A stretch of DNA of 64,000 nt, from NCBI RefSeq assembly GCF_009767915.1, contig NZ_WSRP01000003.1, positions 1 through 64,000 on the forward strand, in the 5' to 3' direction. Positions 53,243-62,815 of this stretch are shown piece by piece. This DNA is from Parasutterella muris (GTDB taxonomy: Bacteria; Pseudomonadota; Gammaproteobacteria; Burkholderiales; Burkholderiaceae_F). Made by a program: the position numbers and the translations under genes. The notes below the pieces were generated by a model that saw nothing but the letters and a program-made list of their open reading frames with translations, searched no databases and had not been told where the DNA came from. How positions within the stretch are numbered: the stretch's first letter is position 1; the number at the start of each line of letters is the position of its first letter.

Positions 53243-53659
53243 TTACTTAGTCAGGAGTCTTGTCAGTTTGGTGATGCAGTCACGGCGCCAGAAGAGATGG
53301 TTCTTGCGCACAGGCTCTCCGCCGAGGCTTTCGCAGTAAAAGTCCAAAGCTTTTTCAAGCGATTTCTTTGCTTCCGGGCCTTCAACTCCGAGAAGCTTGT
53401 TGATACGGTTGACCGCAATGACAGTCTTGTCATTGCTCTTGGTACCCGAGCCGTATGCAATCCATCTTGCAGGGATGAAATGCATCGCATCGTCCCAAAT
53501 ATACACAGCGAAATACTCGCCTCTCTTGACAATGTCCAGACGATCCTTCTTGCTGAGTTTTTCAAATGCGCGAATGTTCTTAACCAGAGCTTTGCGGCTG
53601 TCTGCGAGGTTCTTCTGATAACGGACGTTCTCACGTTCGAGAGTGTATTGCTTATTCAA
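53243..53659 (-). CDS. Hypothetical 138-aa protein
   Basis: An unrecognised basic, soluble protein. The TTG at 53659 has CGGAGG 6 bases upstream, a better start than the ATG at 53701 which has none. The N-terminal 45 residues look helical and charged (ERENVRYQKNLADSRKALVKNI), and the centre RGEYFAVYIWDDAMHFIPARWIAYGSG may be a compact domain. A bidirectional terminator follows. It lies in an accessory block between era and recO. No function is proposed. Confidence 0.6.
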   Translation of the reverse strand: MNKQYTLERENVRYQKNLADSRKALVKNIRAFEKLSKKDRLDIVKRGEYFAVYIWDDAMHFIPARWIAYGSGTKSNDKTVIAVNRINKLLGVEGPEAKKSLEKALDFYCESLGGEPVRKNHLFWRRDCITKLTRLLTK

Positions 53660-53773
53660 TTTACGCCTCCGTATCTGACGATATATCTGTAATCCGTGCA
53701 TCCTAACGAACTTACACGATAATAAGTAATTACCCTGACCTTTTTGAGCACCTTTCCCGTTTTTCAGGCATAA

Positions 53774-53807
53774 GAAAAACCTCCGAACCCAATCTTGAGT
53801 CGGAGGC
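53774..53807 (-). terminator. Terminator of the lepA-lepB-rnc-era operon
   Basis: On the minus strand CCTCCGA (complement of 53800-53806) pairs with TCGGAGG (complement of 53780-53786), followed by TTTTT (complement of 53775-53779). It lies 25 bases after the era stop. Confidence 0.88.
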
Positions 53808-53831
53808 TTAATGTCCTAAAAAGCTTACAGA

Positions 53832-54749
53832 TTACTGACCATAGCCGAGAGACTTGAGAACACCGGCATCGTCGCCCCAGCCCTTGCGAACTCGAACCCA
53901 GACTTCCAGATAAACTTTCTTGCCAAGCATTTCTTCAATATCTTCGCGCGCCAGTCTGGAAATTTCACGAAGTTTCGCGCCTTTTTCGCCGATCACGATG
54001 CCTTTATGGCTTTCGCGGTTAACGATCAGTGTCGCAAAGATTCGCGCAAGCTTGTCGGTTTCTTCCCACTTATCGATCATGACGGCGACACCGTACGGCA
54101 GCTCATCGCCCAAGAGGCGGAAAGCCTTCTCACGAATAATTTCCGCAGCCAGGAAGCGCGGAGATTTATCCGTATAAATGTCGTCTTCAAACAGTTTGTC
54201 GCCTTCCGGAAGGAACTTTCTGATCACTTGAAGAAGTACCTTGAGCTGACGACCCTTCTCTGCGCTCACAGGGACGACTTCGGCAAACGGGAACTTCTGC
54301 ATCGACTCGGTAATGAGAGGAAGCATCGCCTCACTTTCCTTAACTTCATCGGTCTTGTTGATCGCAAGAATGACATTCTTTGCTTCTTTTGAAAGAAGCG
54401 AGAGAACCGTCAGGTCTTCGGGACGCCAGCCGGTCGCTTCAATGACGAGAACCACCGCATCAACGTCCGCAAGGCTCGATTTAACTGACTGATTCATTCT
54501 GGACAAAAGTTCAGAAGAATGTTTCGTTTGGAAACCCGGTGTGTCCACAAAGATATACTGGGTGTCGTCGGTGGTTAATACACCCATGATGCGGTCTCGT
54601 GTGGTCTGCGGTTTCTTGCTCGTGATGCTGACCTTCTCGCCGACAAGTGCGTTGATCAGAGTGCTCTTGCCGACGTTCGGACGGCCGATCACGGCAACAT
54701 ATCCGCTGCGGAATTCTTTAGTTTCTTCTGTAACTGTGTTTTCTGTCAT
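53832..54749 (-). CDS. era: GTPase Era
   Basis: A 305-aa essential GTPase that helps to mature 16S rRNA and the 30S subunit. G1 is GRPNVGKST, the switch region is TSKKPQTTRDRI, G3 is DTPGF and G4 is NKTD. A C-terminal KH domain has GVMIDKWEE-like and IVIGEKGAKLREI segments. It is cotranscribed with rnc, only 3 bases after its stop. The operon ends here at a terminator instead of continuing into recO. Confidence 0.96.
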   Translation of the reverse strand: MTENTVTEETKEFRSGYVAVIGRPNVGKSTLINALVGEKVSITSKKPQTTRDRIMGVLTTDDTQYIFVDTPGFQTKHSSELLSRMNQSVKSSLADVDAVVLVIEATGWRPEDLTVLSLLSKEAKNVILAINKTDEVKESEAMLPLITESMQKFPFAEVVPVSAEKGRQLKVLLQVIRKFLPEGDKLFEDDIYTDKSPRFLAAEIIREKAFRLLGDELPYGVAVMIDKWEETDKLARIFATLIVNRESHKGIVIGEKGAKLREISRLAREDIEEMLGKKVYLEVWVRVRKGWGDDAGVLKSLGYGQ

Positions 54750-54752
54750 AAC

Positions 54753-55439
54753 TTAGCCTTTCAATTTCTTAACGGCTTCGCTGTCCAGAGCTTTCTGCGC
54801 GGCTTCCTGTTCCGCCTGTCTGCGGGAACGGCCGACGCCTTGAAGGTTAATGTCCAGTTTCGGAACGCTCACGCTCACCAGGAACTCCTGATCGTGCGGC
54901 AGTCCGCGAACCTCCAGTACTTCATACACCGGCAGACCGTAATGATGGCCCTGCAGTACTTCCTGCAGGCGGGTCTTCGGGTCTTTGCCCAGCGTATCCG
55001 GCGTCAGCTTGCTCAGCATCGGCTCATATAAGCGAATGATGACAGTTTGCGCCGATTCGAAGCCGGAGTCGGTGAAAACCGCCCCAAATATGGCTTCTAC
55101 TGCATCCGCAATAGTTGACGGACGACGATTTCCTCCGGTATGCAGCTCACCCTCGCCAACGCGAAGGAATTCGGAAATACCGATGCGTTCTGCGATTTCC
55201 GCAAGGGCGGACTGTTTGACAAGGTTGCTGCGAACGCGTGAAAGAGAACCCTCGTCAAAATGCTTGTCCTTCAAAAATAAGGCGTTGCCGATGACGCAGT
55301 TCAGCACGGAGTCTCCGAGAAACTCCAAACGCTCGTTGTTTTCCGAAGAAAAAGAGCGGTGTGTCATCGCGCGCTTCAAAAGCGATTCGTTTTTGAACTT
55401 ATAACCGATTCTATTTTCAAGTTCACTGAGAGGCAGCAT
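54753..55439 (-). CDS. rnc: Ribonuclease III
   Basis: A 228-aa double-strand-specific endonuclease for rRNA processing and mRNA decay. The signature ERLEFLGDSVLN and the second acidic site EAIFGAVFTDSG are intact, and a C-terminal dsRNA-binding domain (DPKTRLQEVLQGHHYGLPVYEV to SRRQAEQEAAQKAL) completes it. It lies between lepB and era with gaps of 8 and 3 bases. Confidence 0.96.
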   Translation of the reverse strand: MLPLSELENRIGYKFKNESLLKRAMTHRSFSSENNERLEFLGDSVLNCVIGNALFLKDKHFDEGSLSRVRSNLVKQSALAEIAERIGISEFLRVGEGELHTGGNRRPSTIADAVEAIFGAVFTDSGFESAQTVIIRLYEPMLSKLTPDTLGKDPKTRLQEVLQGHHYGLPVYEVLEVRGLPHDQEFLVSVSVPKLDINLQGVGRSRRQAEQEAAQKALDSEAVKKLKG

Positions 55440-55447
55440 ATTTGCTC

Positions 55448-56338
55448 CTAGTCAAAGAAACCGATGCGGCTCGGCTTCGAAAGATTCATCCAAATCATAT
55501 TGGCCCGTCCGACTAAATTTTTCTCCGGCACAAAACCCCAGTAGCGGCTGTCTTCGGAGTTGTCGCGGTTATCACCAAGGACGAAATATGTGTCCTTGGG
55601 CACGGTGCAGATCAATCCGCCTCTCACGTAATCACAAGCGTCGGGGTTGTTGTGAATCGGAAGCGGATAAGCGCCGGCAGGGGCCGCGCGATTGTTGAGA
55701 ATACGGTGATCCTTCTTACCGAGCTGCTCGACAAACTGATCAAGCTCCTGCATCTTGGCTTCATCGTAATACTTACCGTCAGCGGTGACGGGCACAGGCT
55801 TCCCATTAATGGTCAGCCGCTTGTTGATGTATTCAATCTTGTCGCCAGGCAAACCGACAACACGCTTGATGTAGTCAATTTTTTCATCCGCGGGATAACG
55901 GAAGACAATCACATCGCCTCTTTCAGGCTCACCGATCGGAACAATCTTGGTGTTCAGCACCGGCAGACGCAGACCGTAGTTATATTTGTTCACTAAAATC
56001 ATGTCGCCGCTTTCAAGCGTCGGCATCATAGATCCGCTCGGGATTCTGAAAGGCTCAAAAATGAATGAGCGCAGAATGAAAATAAAGAAAATTACCGGAA
56101 AGAAACCGGCAGTATATTCAAGCCACTTGGGACGCTCATTCATGCGCGTGACCATCGCAGAGCGAGCTGCCACCACGGACTGTACACCTCTGCGCAGCGC
56201 ATCTTCGTTGCTTCTGTCGAACTGCTGCAGTTCATCAGACATGACTTTGACGCGTTTAGGTTTCCAGACAAATACATCAAGAACCCACAGCACGCCTGTA
56301 AAAACGGTCAGGAGGAAAAGAATGAGAGAAAAAGTCAT
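55448..56338 (-). CDS. lepB: Signal peptidase I
   Basis: A 296-aa inner-membrane protease that removes Sec and Tat signal peptides. Two N-terminal helices (about 1-20 and 73-92) precede the catalytic Ser in IPSGSMMPTLESGDMILV and the general base Lys in YIKRVVGLPGDKI. GDNRDNSEDSRYWGFVP is the late family motif. It follows lepA after 21 bases. Confidence 0.95.
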   Translation of the reverse strand: MTFSLILFLLTVFTGVLWVLDVFVWKPKRVKVMSDELQQFDRSNEDALRRGVQSVVAARSAMVTRMNERPKWLEYTAGFFPVIFFIFILRSFIFEPFRIPSGSMMPTLESGDMILVNKYNYGLRLPVLNTKIVPIGEPERGDVIVFRYPADEKIDYIKRVVGLPGDKIEYINKRLTINGKPVPVTADGKYYDEAKMQELDQFVEQLGKKDHRILNNRAAPAGAYPLPIHNNPDACDYVRGGLICTVPKDTYFVLGDNRDNSEDSRYWGFVPEKNLVGRANMIWMNLSKPSRIGFFD

Positions 56339-56359
56339 AGTGATGCTCCTCGATGAGGG

Positions 56360-58153
56360 TTATTTGTCGTCTTGCTGAAGAATTGCAAGGAAGGCTTCCT
56401 GCGGAATCTCGACGGTACCGACCTGCTTCATGCGTTTCTTACCAGCTTTCTGTTTTTCCAGTAGTTTGCGTTTACGCGTAATGTCACCGCCGTAACACTT
56501 GGCAAGCACGTTCTTACGAAGCGCTTTCACGTTTTCACGCGCGATAATGTTTGCGCCGATGGCCGCCTGAATGGCGACGTCATACATCTGTCTCGGAATA
56601 ATGCCGCGCATCTTGGAAACAATTTCACGGCCGCGGGAAACCGAGTTGGCTCGGTGCACAATGCTAGAGAGCGCGTCCACCTTATCACCGTTAATCATGA
56701 TATCGATCTTGACGACATCAGAGGCTCTGTACTCTTTGAACTCGTAATCCATAGAAGCATAGCCGCGGGTCAGTGACTTAAGCTTGTCGAAGAAGTCCAA
56801 AACGATTTCCGCGAGCGGAAGGTCATAGTGCAGATGCACTTGTCTGCCGTGATAGGCGAGGTTCGTCTGAATACCGCGCTTCTGGTTGCAGAGCGTCATG
56901 ACCGCGCCGACATACTCGTCCGGCACAAAAATGGTCACTGAATCGATAGGTTCGCGGATTTCCGCGATCTTATCCACCGGCGGCAGCTTTGAAGGATTCT
57001 CAACATGGATAACATTGCCGTTGCGCAGCAGTACTTCGTAGACCACGCTCGGCGCGGTCGTAATCAAATCCATGTTGTATTCGCGCTCGAGACGCTCCTG
57101 CACAATATCCATGTGCAGCAGCCCGAGAAAGCCCGCTCTGAAACCGAAACCGAGCGCCTGAGAAACTTCCGGTTCAAAGTGCAGAGCCGCGTCGTTAAGC
57201 TGCAGCTTCGTGAGCGCATCGCGAAGCGCTTCGTACTGGTTTGATTCCACCGGGTAAAGGCCCGCAAACACCTGACTCTTAACCTCCTTAAAGCCGGGAA
57301 GCGGCTCCGAAGCCGGATTCTGAGCGCTTGTGACCGTATCACCGACTCGGGCGTCTTTCAATTCTTTGATTCCGGAAATCACAAAGCCCACCTGCCCTGC
57401 GCTGAGCTCGGTCTTCGTCTGAGATTTCGGTGTAAAGATGCCGACCTGTTCAACCAAATGGTTTGCACCGGTCGCCATCAGACGAATCTTATCTTTCGGA
57501 CGAAGTGTTCCGTTCACAACACGCACCAGCATCACAACGCCGACATAGTTATCGAACCAGGAGTCGATAATTAGCGCCTGCAGCGGCGCTTTCGGGTCGC
57601 CCTTAGGCGCAGGGACACGCTCCACAATGCGTTCAAGAATTTCATCGATGCCAAGACCGGTCTTTGCAGAGGCTTCAACCGCGTCCGTCGCGTCAATTCC
57701 GATGACTTCTTCGATTTCTTCACGGGCTTCATCAGGATTTGCGCTCTGAAGATCCATCTTATTGAGAATCGGAAGCACTTCGACGCCGAGCTCAATGGCG
57801 GTATAGCAGTTGGCAACTGTCTGAGCTTCCACACCCTGCGTGGCGTCCACAACAAGCAGCGCACCTTCGCAGGCTGAAAGCGAACGGCTGACTTCGTAGC
57901 TGAAGTCAACGTGTCCCGGGGTATCAATAAGATTTAATAAGTACGTTTGGCCGTCTTTAGCCTTGTAATTGAGAGAGGCGGTCTGAGCCTTAATAGTAAT
58001 GCCGCGCTCTTTTTCCAGATCCATGGAGTCCAGGACCTGAGATTCCATCTCTCGCTCGGAAAGACCGCCGCAGCGCTGAATCAAACGATCAGCGAGCGTG
58101 GATTTGCCGTGGTCGATATGAGCGATAATAGAAAAGTTTCTGATCTGCTTCAT
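56360..58153 (-). CDS. lepA: Elongation factor 4 (LepA)
   Basis: A 597-aa translational GTPase that acts in ribosome biogenesis and stalled translocation. GTP-binding motifs are [22 protein letters not shown] and NKMD. The C-terminal domain unique to LepA ([38 protein letters not shown] region and [21 protein letters not shown]) is intact. It is the first gene of the lepA-lepB-rnc-era operon. A 15-bp perfect inverted repeat lies 22 bases upstream. Confidence 0.96.
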   Translation of the reverse strand: MKQIRNFSIIAHIDHGKSTLADRLIQRCGGLSEREMESQVLDSMDLEKERGITIKAQTASLNYKAKDGQTYLLNLIDTPGHVDFSYEVSRSLSACEGALLVVDATQGVEAQTVANCYTAIELGVEVLPILNKMDLQSANPDEAREEIEEVIGIDATDAVEASAKTGLGIDEILERIVERVPAPKGDPKAPLQALIIDSWFDNYVGVVMLVRVVNGTLRPKDKIRLMATGANHLVEQVGIFTPKSQTKTELSAGQVGFVISGIKELKDARVGDTVTSAQNPASEPLPGFKEVKSQVFAGLYPVESNQYEALRDALTKLQLNDAALHFEPEVSQALGFGFRAGFLGLLHMDIVQERLEREYNMDLITTAPSVVYEVLLRNGNVIHVENPSKLPPVDKIAEIREPIDSVTIFVPDEYVGAVMTLCNQKRGIQTNLAYHGRQVHLHYDLPLAEIVLDFFDKLKSLTRGYASMDYEFKEYRASDVVKIDIMINGDKVDALSSIVHRANSVSRGREIVSKMRGIIPRQMYDVAIQAAIGANIIARENVKALRKNVLAKCYGGDITRKRKLLEKQKAGKKRMKQVGTVEIPQEAFLAILQQDDK

Positions 58154-58174
58154 ACATTCCTAAATGGATGTTTG

Positions 58175-58218
58175 CTTGTCCGCATCCATCAGAATTGTTT
58201 CGAATGGATGCGGACAAG
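58175..58218. repeat. 15-bp perfect inverted repeat between lepA and fabF
   Basis: CTTGTCCGCATCCAT (58175-58189) and ATGGATGCGGACAAG (58204-58218) form a 15-bp stem with a 14-base loop. A partial copy AATGGATG occurs at 58163-58170. No T-tract follows. It lies in the lepA leader and may be a protein-binding site, an RNA-processing element or a dispersed palindrome. Confidence 0.7.
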
Positions 58219-58225
58219 GCGGTTC

Positions 58226-58258
58226 AAAAAAACATAAAGGGGGCGCTTGCGCGACCCC
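58226..58258 (-). terminator. Terminator of the fab cluster
   Basis: On the minus strand GGGG-CGC pairs with GCG-CCCC (complement of 58239-58258), followed by TTTATGTTTTTTT. It follows the fabF stop by about 25 bases. Confidence 0.7.
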
Positions 58259-58282
58259 TGCTGCTGTTCAGTCGGATTGAGA

Positions 58283-59509
58283 TCAAACCTGACCGAAAAC
58301 AAGAGAACCGTTGGTTCCGCCGAAACCGAACGAGTTTTTCATCGCGTAGCGTATTCGCATTTTGCGCGCTTCGTTCGCACAATAATCCAAATCACACTCC
58401 GGATCTTGTTCAAAAATGTTAATGGTCGGCGGTGAAACTTGGTTTTTCAGAGCCAGAACGGTAAACACGGACTCGATACCGCCGGCGCCTCCGAGAAGGT
58501 GACCCGTCATAGACTTTGTGGAATTAACCACCAAATCCTTGGCCGCGTCGCCAAAAGCGAGCTTAATCGCCTTGGTCTCATTGATATCGCCAACGTGCGT
58601 ACTGGTTCCGTGCGCGTTCAGGTACTGAACATCGGAAGCGTTGATTCCCGCCTGTCTGAGGGCAGCCTGCATACAGCGCATCGGACCTTCCGCACTCGGC
58701 GTCGTGATGTGATGCGCGTCTGCAGAAAGACCGTAGCCAACCACTTCGGCGTAGATCTTCGCTCCGCGTTTTTTCGCGTGCTCGTACTCTTCAAGCACCA
58801 GCACACCGGCGCCCTCGCCCAAGACAAATCCGTCTCGGTCCTTGTCAAAGGGACGGGACGCGGTCTGCGGATCGTCATTGCGGCGGGAAAGCGCGTGCAT
58901 GGAGTCAAAGCCTCCGAGACCGAGCGGGCAGACACCGGCTTCAGCGCCGCCGGCGACCATCACATCCGCGTCACCGCGGCGGATGAGCCAGACGGACTCG
59001 CCGATACTGTGCAGACCGGTCGTGCAGGCCGTCGAATAGGCAAGACTCGGTCCCTTGAGATTGCGCATAATGGAAACCTGACCGGCAACCATATTGGCGA
59101 TACTGCCCGGAATCAGGAACGGCGAAATTCGACGAGGTCCTTTTTCCAGATAGGAACCGTTGTTGACGCAGATTGTTTCCAATCCGCCGATTCCGCTGCC
59201 GACAGCGCAGCCCACTCTCACCGCGGTTTCTTCATCAATCTGAAGTCCGCTGTCATCCAGAGCCTGAAGAGAAGCCGCCACTCCGTACTGAATAAAGCGG
59301 TCAAAACGACGCGCTTCTTTCGCCGGAAGATACTTCTCCACTTCAAAATTCTTGACTTCACCGGCGATGCGGGAGCCGAAAGCGGACGCATCAAAGTGCG
59401 TCACCGCAGCGATGCCGGATTTACCCGCCAGCGCATTCTCCCAACTCTCCTCTACCGTGTTGCCAATCGGGCTGATCATGCCCAAGCCGGTAACGACTAC
59501 TCGACGCAT
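58283..59509 (-). CDS. fabF: 3-oxoacyl-ACP synthase II
   Basis: A 408-aa condensing enzyme that elongates acyl-ACP with malonyl-ACP. The nucleophile Cys is in STACTTGLHSIG, and the two catalytic His are in NAHGTSTHVGD and TGHLLGGAGGIE. The N-terminal RRVVVTGLGMISPIG is typical. It is the last gene of the fabH-fabD-fabG-acpP-fabF cluster, 25 bases after acpP, and a terminator follows. Confidence 0.96.
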   Translation of the reverse strand: MRRVVVTGLGMISPIGNTVEESWENALAGKSGIAAVTHFDASAFGSRIAGEVKNFEVEKYLPAKEARRFDRFIQYGVAASLQALDDSGLQIDEETAVRVGCAVGSGIGGLETICVNNGSYLEKGPRRISPFLIPGSIANMVAGQVSIMRNLKGPSLAYSTACTTGLHSIGESVWLIRRGDADVMVAGGAEAGVCPLGLGGFDSMHALSRRNDDPQTASRPFDKDRDGFVLGEGAGVLVLEEYEHAKKRGAKIYAEVVGYGLSADAHHITTPSAEGPMRCMQAALRQAGINASDVQYLNAHGTSTHVGDINETKAIKLAFGDAAKDLVVNSTKSMTGHLLGGAGGIESVFTVLALKNQVSPPTINIFEQDPECDLDYCANEARKMRIRYAMKNSFGFGGTNGSLVFGQV

Positions 59510-59534
59510 TAATTGCTCCGTTAATGCTTAAAAA

Positions 59535-59774
59535 TTAGGCCTTCTGATTGGCTTTGATGAAGTCGATAGCCTGCTGAACAGTCTGAATCTTTTCCTGCTG
59601 ATCGTCAGGGATTTCAATGCCGAAAGCGTCTTCAAGAGCCATAACGAGCTCAACTGTGTCCAGAGAGTCGGCACCCAGATCGCCAATGAAAGAGCTTTCA
59701 TTCTTGATGTCTGCTTCGTTGATGCTGAGCTGTTCGGCAACTACTTTCTTAACTTGCTGTTCGATATTGTCCAT
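59535..59774 (-). CDS. acpP: Acyl carrier protein
   Basis: A 79-aa acidic carrier of growing acyl chains. Ser37 in [11 protein letters not shown] takes the phosphopantetheine group from AcpS. Length and the DSL motif are standard. A 94-base gap to fabG contains an AT-rich stretch that may hold a separate promoter, as acpP is usually expressed at high level. Confidence 0.97.
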   Translation of the reverse strand: MDNIEQQVKKVVAEQLSINEADIKNESSFIGDLGADSLDTVELVMALEDAFGIEIPDDQQEKIQTVQQAIDFIKANQKA

Positions 59775-59868
59775 TTGTAACCTCTTAAAAAAATATGTAC
59801 TGCATAATTAGGCTAATCTCGAATTATATCCGAGCCGCCGATGTTTAAACTAGCCAAAAAAGGCGGAT

Positions 59869-60630
59869 TTACATTCTCATACCGCCGTTGACCTCGATCA
59901 CCTGTCCGGTGATGTAGTCTGCGGCAACGGACGCAAGGAAGACGACAGCGTCTGCGATATCCTCCGGCTTGCCTAAGCGAGCCATCGGAATCTGCGCTAA
60001 AAGCGCGGCTTTCTGAGCTTCGCTGAGCGCGTCGGTCATATCGGTCGCAATAAATCCGGGCGCGACACAGTTGACCGTAACACCTCTCGCACCGATCTCG
60101 CGCGCGATCGATTTGCTCATCGCGATTGTGCCCGCTTTGGCCGCTGCGTAGTTAGCCTGGCCCGCGTTGCCCATCATGCCGACGATGGAGGCGATGCTGA
60201 TAATTCTGCCGTGACGCGCCTTCATCATGCCGCGAAGGCATGCGCGGGCAAGACGGAATCCGCCTGTCAGATTGGTTTCAATCACTTCATCCCACTGTTC
60301 GTCCTTCATGCGCATCGAAAGCGTATCGCGTGTGATGCCGGCGTTGTTCACCAAAACCGTGACCGCGCCGAATTCGGCTTCAATCGCTTTCATAAAGGCG
60401 TCGCTCGATTCGCGGTCGGCCACGTTAAGCACACGGCCGAATCCCTTTGCGCCCTGAGCTCTTTCTGTAATTTTGGCTGCGCCGGCTTCGCTTGTTGCCG
60501 TGCCGATTACGGTGGCGCCCGCTTTGAGGCACGCGTCAAAAATCGCGGCACCGATACCGCGGGAAGCGCCTGTCACCAAAACAATTTCGCCTTTAAGCGC
60601 TTCAGCGCTGAATACATTATTTGTGGTCAA
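59869..60630 (-). CDS. fabG: 3-oxoacyl-ACP reductase
   Basis: A 253-aa short-chain dehydrogenase that reduces 3-oxoacyl-ACP with NADPH. The cofactor loop is VTGASRGIGAAIF, NNAG is at the usual place, and the catalytic Tyr-Lys pair is in YAAAKAG. The first ~12 residues (MTTNNVFSAEAL) extend beyond the minimal fold. It lies 5 bases after fabD. Confidence 0.95.
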   Translation of the reverse strand: MTTNNVFSAEALKGEIVLVTGASRGIGAAIFDACLKAGATVIGTATSEAGAAKITERAQGAKGFGRVLNVADRESSDAFMKAIEAEFGAVTVLVNNAGITRDTLSMRMKDEQWDEVIETNLTGGFRLARACLRGMMKARHGRIISIASIVGMMGNAGQANYAAAKAGTIAMSKSIAREIGARGVTVNCVAPGFIATDMTDALSEAQKAALLAQIPMARLGKPEDIADAVVFLASVAADYITGQVIEVNGGMRM

Positions 60631-60635
60631 TCTTC

Positions 60636-61577
60636 TTACTCCTGATTATTAGAAGCCGCTTCTTCAAGCGCTTCTTTGCTGTTCAATGCTTTTGCCGCGA
60701 TACCCTTGGTAATTCTCTTGGTCATACCGGTAAGCGCAGCGCCGGGGCCGACTTCATAGAGTTCGGTACAGCCCATCTTTTCCATTTCGCGGACGGTATC
60801 GGCCCAAAGAACAGCCGAAGAAACCTGAGCGGAGAGCGCGCCGCGAATATCGTCGGCTTCGCTTCTGAGACGGACGTCCACATTGTGCAGAACCGGAATT
60901 TCAGGCGAGCGCAGTTCAACTGTGCGCAGGCGCTCTTCCATCGCAATCGCGGCGGGCTTCATCAGTGAAGAATGGAAGGGGCCGGAGACATTAAGACGGA
61001 TCGCGCGTTTTGCACCCGCTTCAAGACTTTTGCTCATTGCGGCTTCCACTGCGGCAACGGTGCCGGCAATCACGACCTGTCCCGGTGTATTAAAGTTCAC
61101 CGCTTCGACGACGCCGTTGGCGGCGCACTCAAGGCAGACGGATTTAACTTTGTCGTCATCGAGACCAAGAATCGCGGCCATCGTGCCTTCACCGACGGGG
61201 ACCGCCTCCTGCATTTTCTCGGCGCGGAAGCGCACGAGCTTAACGGCATCCTTAAATTCAAGCGCACCGGCAGCGACCAGCGCGGAGTATTCTCCGAGGC
61301 TGTGGCCGGCCGCTACGTCGGGGCGTCGGCCGCCTTTGGAAAGATAGTAGCGATACATCGCGGTGCTTGCGGTGACCAATGCGGGCTGCGTATTGACAGT
61401 GAGGCTCAGCTCCGCAGACGGACCTTCGGCAATGAGTTTCGCTAAATCAAATCCAAGTACTTCATTCGCTTCTTCAAGCGTCTGCTGCACAATCGGTTCG
61501 TCCTTAAGGGTTGAAAGCATTCCGACGGACTGACTGCCCTGTCCCGGAAATACAAAAGCAATTTTCTTTTCTGACAT
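60636..61577 (-). CDS. fabD: Malonyl-CoA:ACP transacylase
   Basis: A 313-aa acyltransferase that loads malonyl groups on AcpP. The serine nucleophile is in AAGHSLGEYSAL, the catalytic His in SGPFHSSLM, and the N-terminus FVFPGQGSQSVGML is characteristic. It lies between fabH (20-base gap) and fabG. Confidence 0.96.
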   Translation of the reverse strand: MSEKKIAFVFPGQGSQSVGMLSTLKDEPIVQQTLEEANEVLGFDLAKLIAEGPSAELSLTVNTQPALVTASTAMYRYYLSKGGRRPDVAAGHSLGEYSALVAAGALEFKDAVKLVRFRAEKMQEAVPVGEGTMAAILGLDDDKVKSVCLECAANGVVEAVNFNTPGQVVIAGTVAAVEAAMSKSLEAGAKRAIRLNVSGPFHSSLMKPAAIAMEERLRTVELRSPEIPVLHNVDVRLRSEADDIRGALSAQVSSAVLWADTVREMEKMGCTELYEVGPGAALTGMTKRITKGIAAKALNSKEALEEAASNNQE

Positions 61578-61597
61578 TTGCGTTATAAGTTGTTTTA

Positions 61598-62599
61598 TTA
61601 GAATTTAAGCAGTGCGGAAGCCCAGGTGAAGCCGCCCCCGACGCCCTGAAGCAGAACAATGTCGCCGCGTTTGAGCTGTCCGCTCTGACGGGCCTTATCG
61701 AGCGCAAGCGGAACACTTGCCGCCGACGTGTTTCCGTGCTTAGTGACGGAAACCACAAGATTGCTCTCAGGAATATTTAACTTGCCGCGAACCATATTCA
61801 TGATGCGAAGATTTGCCTGATGCGGAATGTAGACATCGACATCACCGGGCGCGAGATTTGCCGCCGCAAGCACATTCAGCGCGCTTTCCGTCATTTTTTC
61901 CACCGCGGCCTTAAATACGAGGCGCCCTTCCATACGAATATAGGGGTCTCCGACAATCTTGCCGTTGTCAATATGGCTGTCGGCAGCAAGCACGTGCACA
62001 CCGCGCGTGCCGTCGGCTTTAAGTTCTGTTGCGAGAATTCCGGGTTCGCTGCTCTTTTCGAGCACCGCAGCGCCCGCTCCGTCACCGAAGAGAACGCAGG
62101 TTGTACGATCATCCCAATCCAAAACGCGCGAAAGGCTTTCTGAACCGATCACCAAGACGCGCTCGGCGGATCCTGCGCGGATCATTGAATCGGCGATTGA
62201 GAGCGCGTAAACAAATCCGGAGCAAACCGCCTGAATATCAAAAGCGCCGGCGCTGCTGGCCTGAAGGAGCGCCTGCACCTGACACGCCGTGCTCGGGAAA
62301 ACGGAGTCAGGCGTCGTCGTCGCGACGATAATCAGATCAATCTCGTCAGGTGTAAAGCCGCCGTTTTCCAAGGCACGCTTTGCGGCCTCAAAGGCCATAG
62401 CGGTCGTGGAGCCCGCGCCTTCGGCAAAATATCTCTGCTCAATACCGGTGCGGGTACGAATCCACTCGTCACTGGTTTCTACGCCTCTTTCGGCAAGCTT
62501 GGCCGCAAGTTCATCATTGCTGACGATCTTCTCCGGCAGGAAACTTCCTGTAGAAGCGATTCGGGAATAAATTTTTTCACACACGAATTTCGTTTCCAT
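61598..62599 (-). CDS. fabH: 3-oxoacyl-ACP synthase III
   Basis: A 333-aa enzyme that starts fatty-acid synthesis by condensing acetyl-CoA with malonyl-ACP. The triad is Cys in QAVCSGFVYAL, His in PHQANLRIM and Asn in TKHGNTSAASVPLAL. The ATG at 62599 lacks a clear Shine-Dalgarno and adds a short extension before the usual YSRIASTGSFLPEK; an in-frame GTG six codons in is an alternative. plsX, the usual upstream neighbour, is not here. Confidence 0.94.
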   Translation of the reverse strand: METKFVCEKIYSRIASTGSFLPEKIVSNDELAAKLAERGVETSDEWIRTRTGIEQRYFAEGAGSTTAMAFEAAKRALENGGFTPDEIDLIIVATTTPDSVFPSTACQVQALLQASSAGAFDIQAVCSGFVYALSIADSMIRAGSAERVLVIGSESLSRVLDWDDRTTCVLFGDGAGAAVLEKSSEPGILATELKADGTRGVHVLAADSHIDNGKIVGDPYIRMEGRLVFKAAVEKMTESALNVLAAANLAPGDVDVYIPHQANLRIMNMVRGKLNIPESNLVVSVTKHGNTSAASVPLALDKARQSGQLKRGDIVLLQGVGGGFTWASALLKF

Positions 62600-62757
62600 T
62601 ACAAACAGATAAACGAGAGATTACTTTATTCTGGGGTTCTGTGCGAACCGCTTTTTCAGCATTACAAGAAAAAACAATTTCTAAAATCCGTAAAAACTAT
62701 CCGGGAAAAATCGCAACACTCACTCCTGTACTTCTGAAAGACACCTGTGCGGTGCCC

Positions 62758-62786
62758 AATAAAAAAGGAAAGCCCGCTTATGGCCT
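62758..62786 (-). terminator. Probable terminator of the truncated decarboxylase gene
   Basis: On the minus strand GGAAGGCC pairs with GGCTTTCC with one mismatch, followed by TTTTTTATT. It lies about 30 bases after the stop of the remnant at 62816. Confidence 0.55.
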
Positions 62787-62815
62787 TCCCTGCAAAAATA
62801 TTACGGCTTATAAGA

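Noticed and set aside
58439-59512. Long open frame antisense to fabF
   Set aside because: It is fully covered by fabF, whose motifs are intact, and the antisense product resembles no family.
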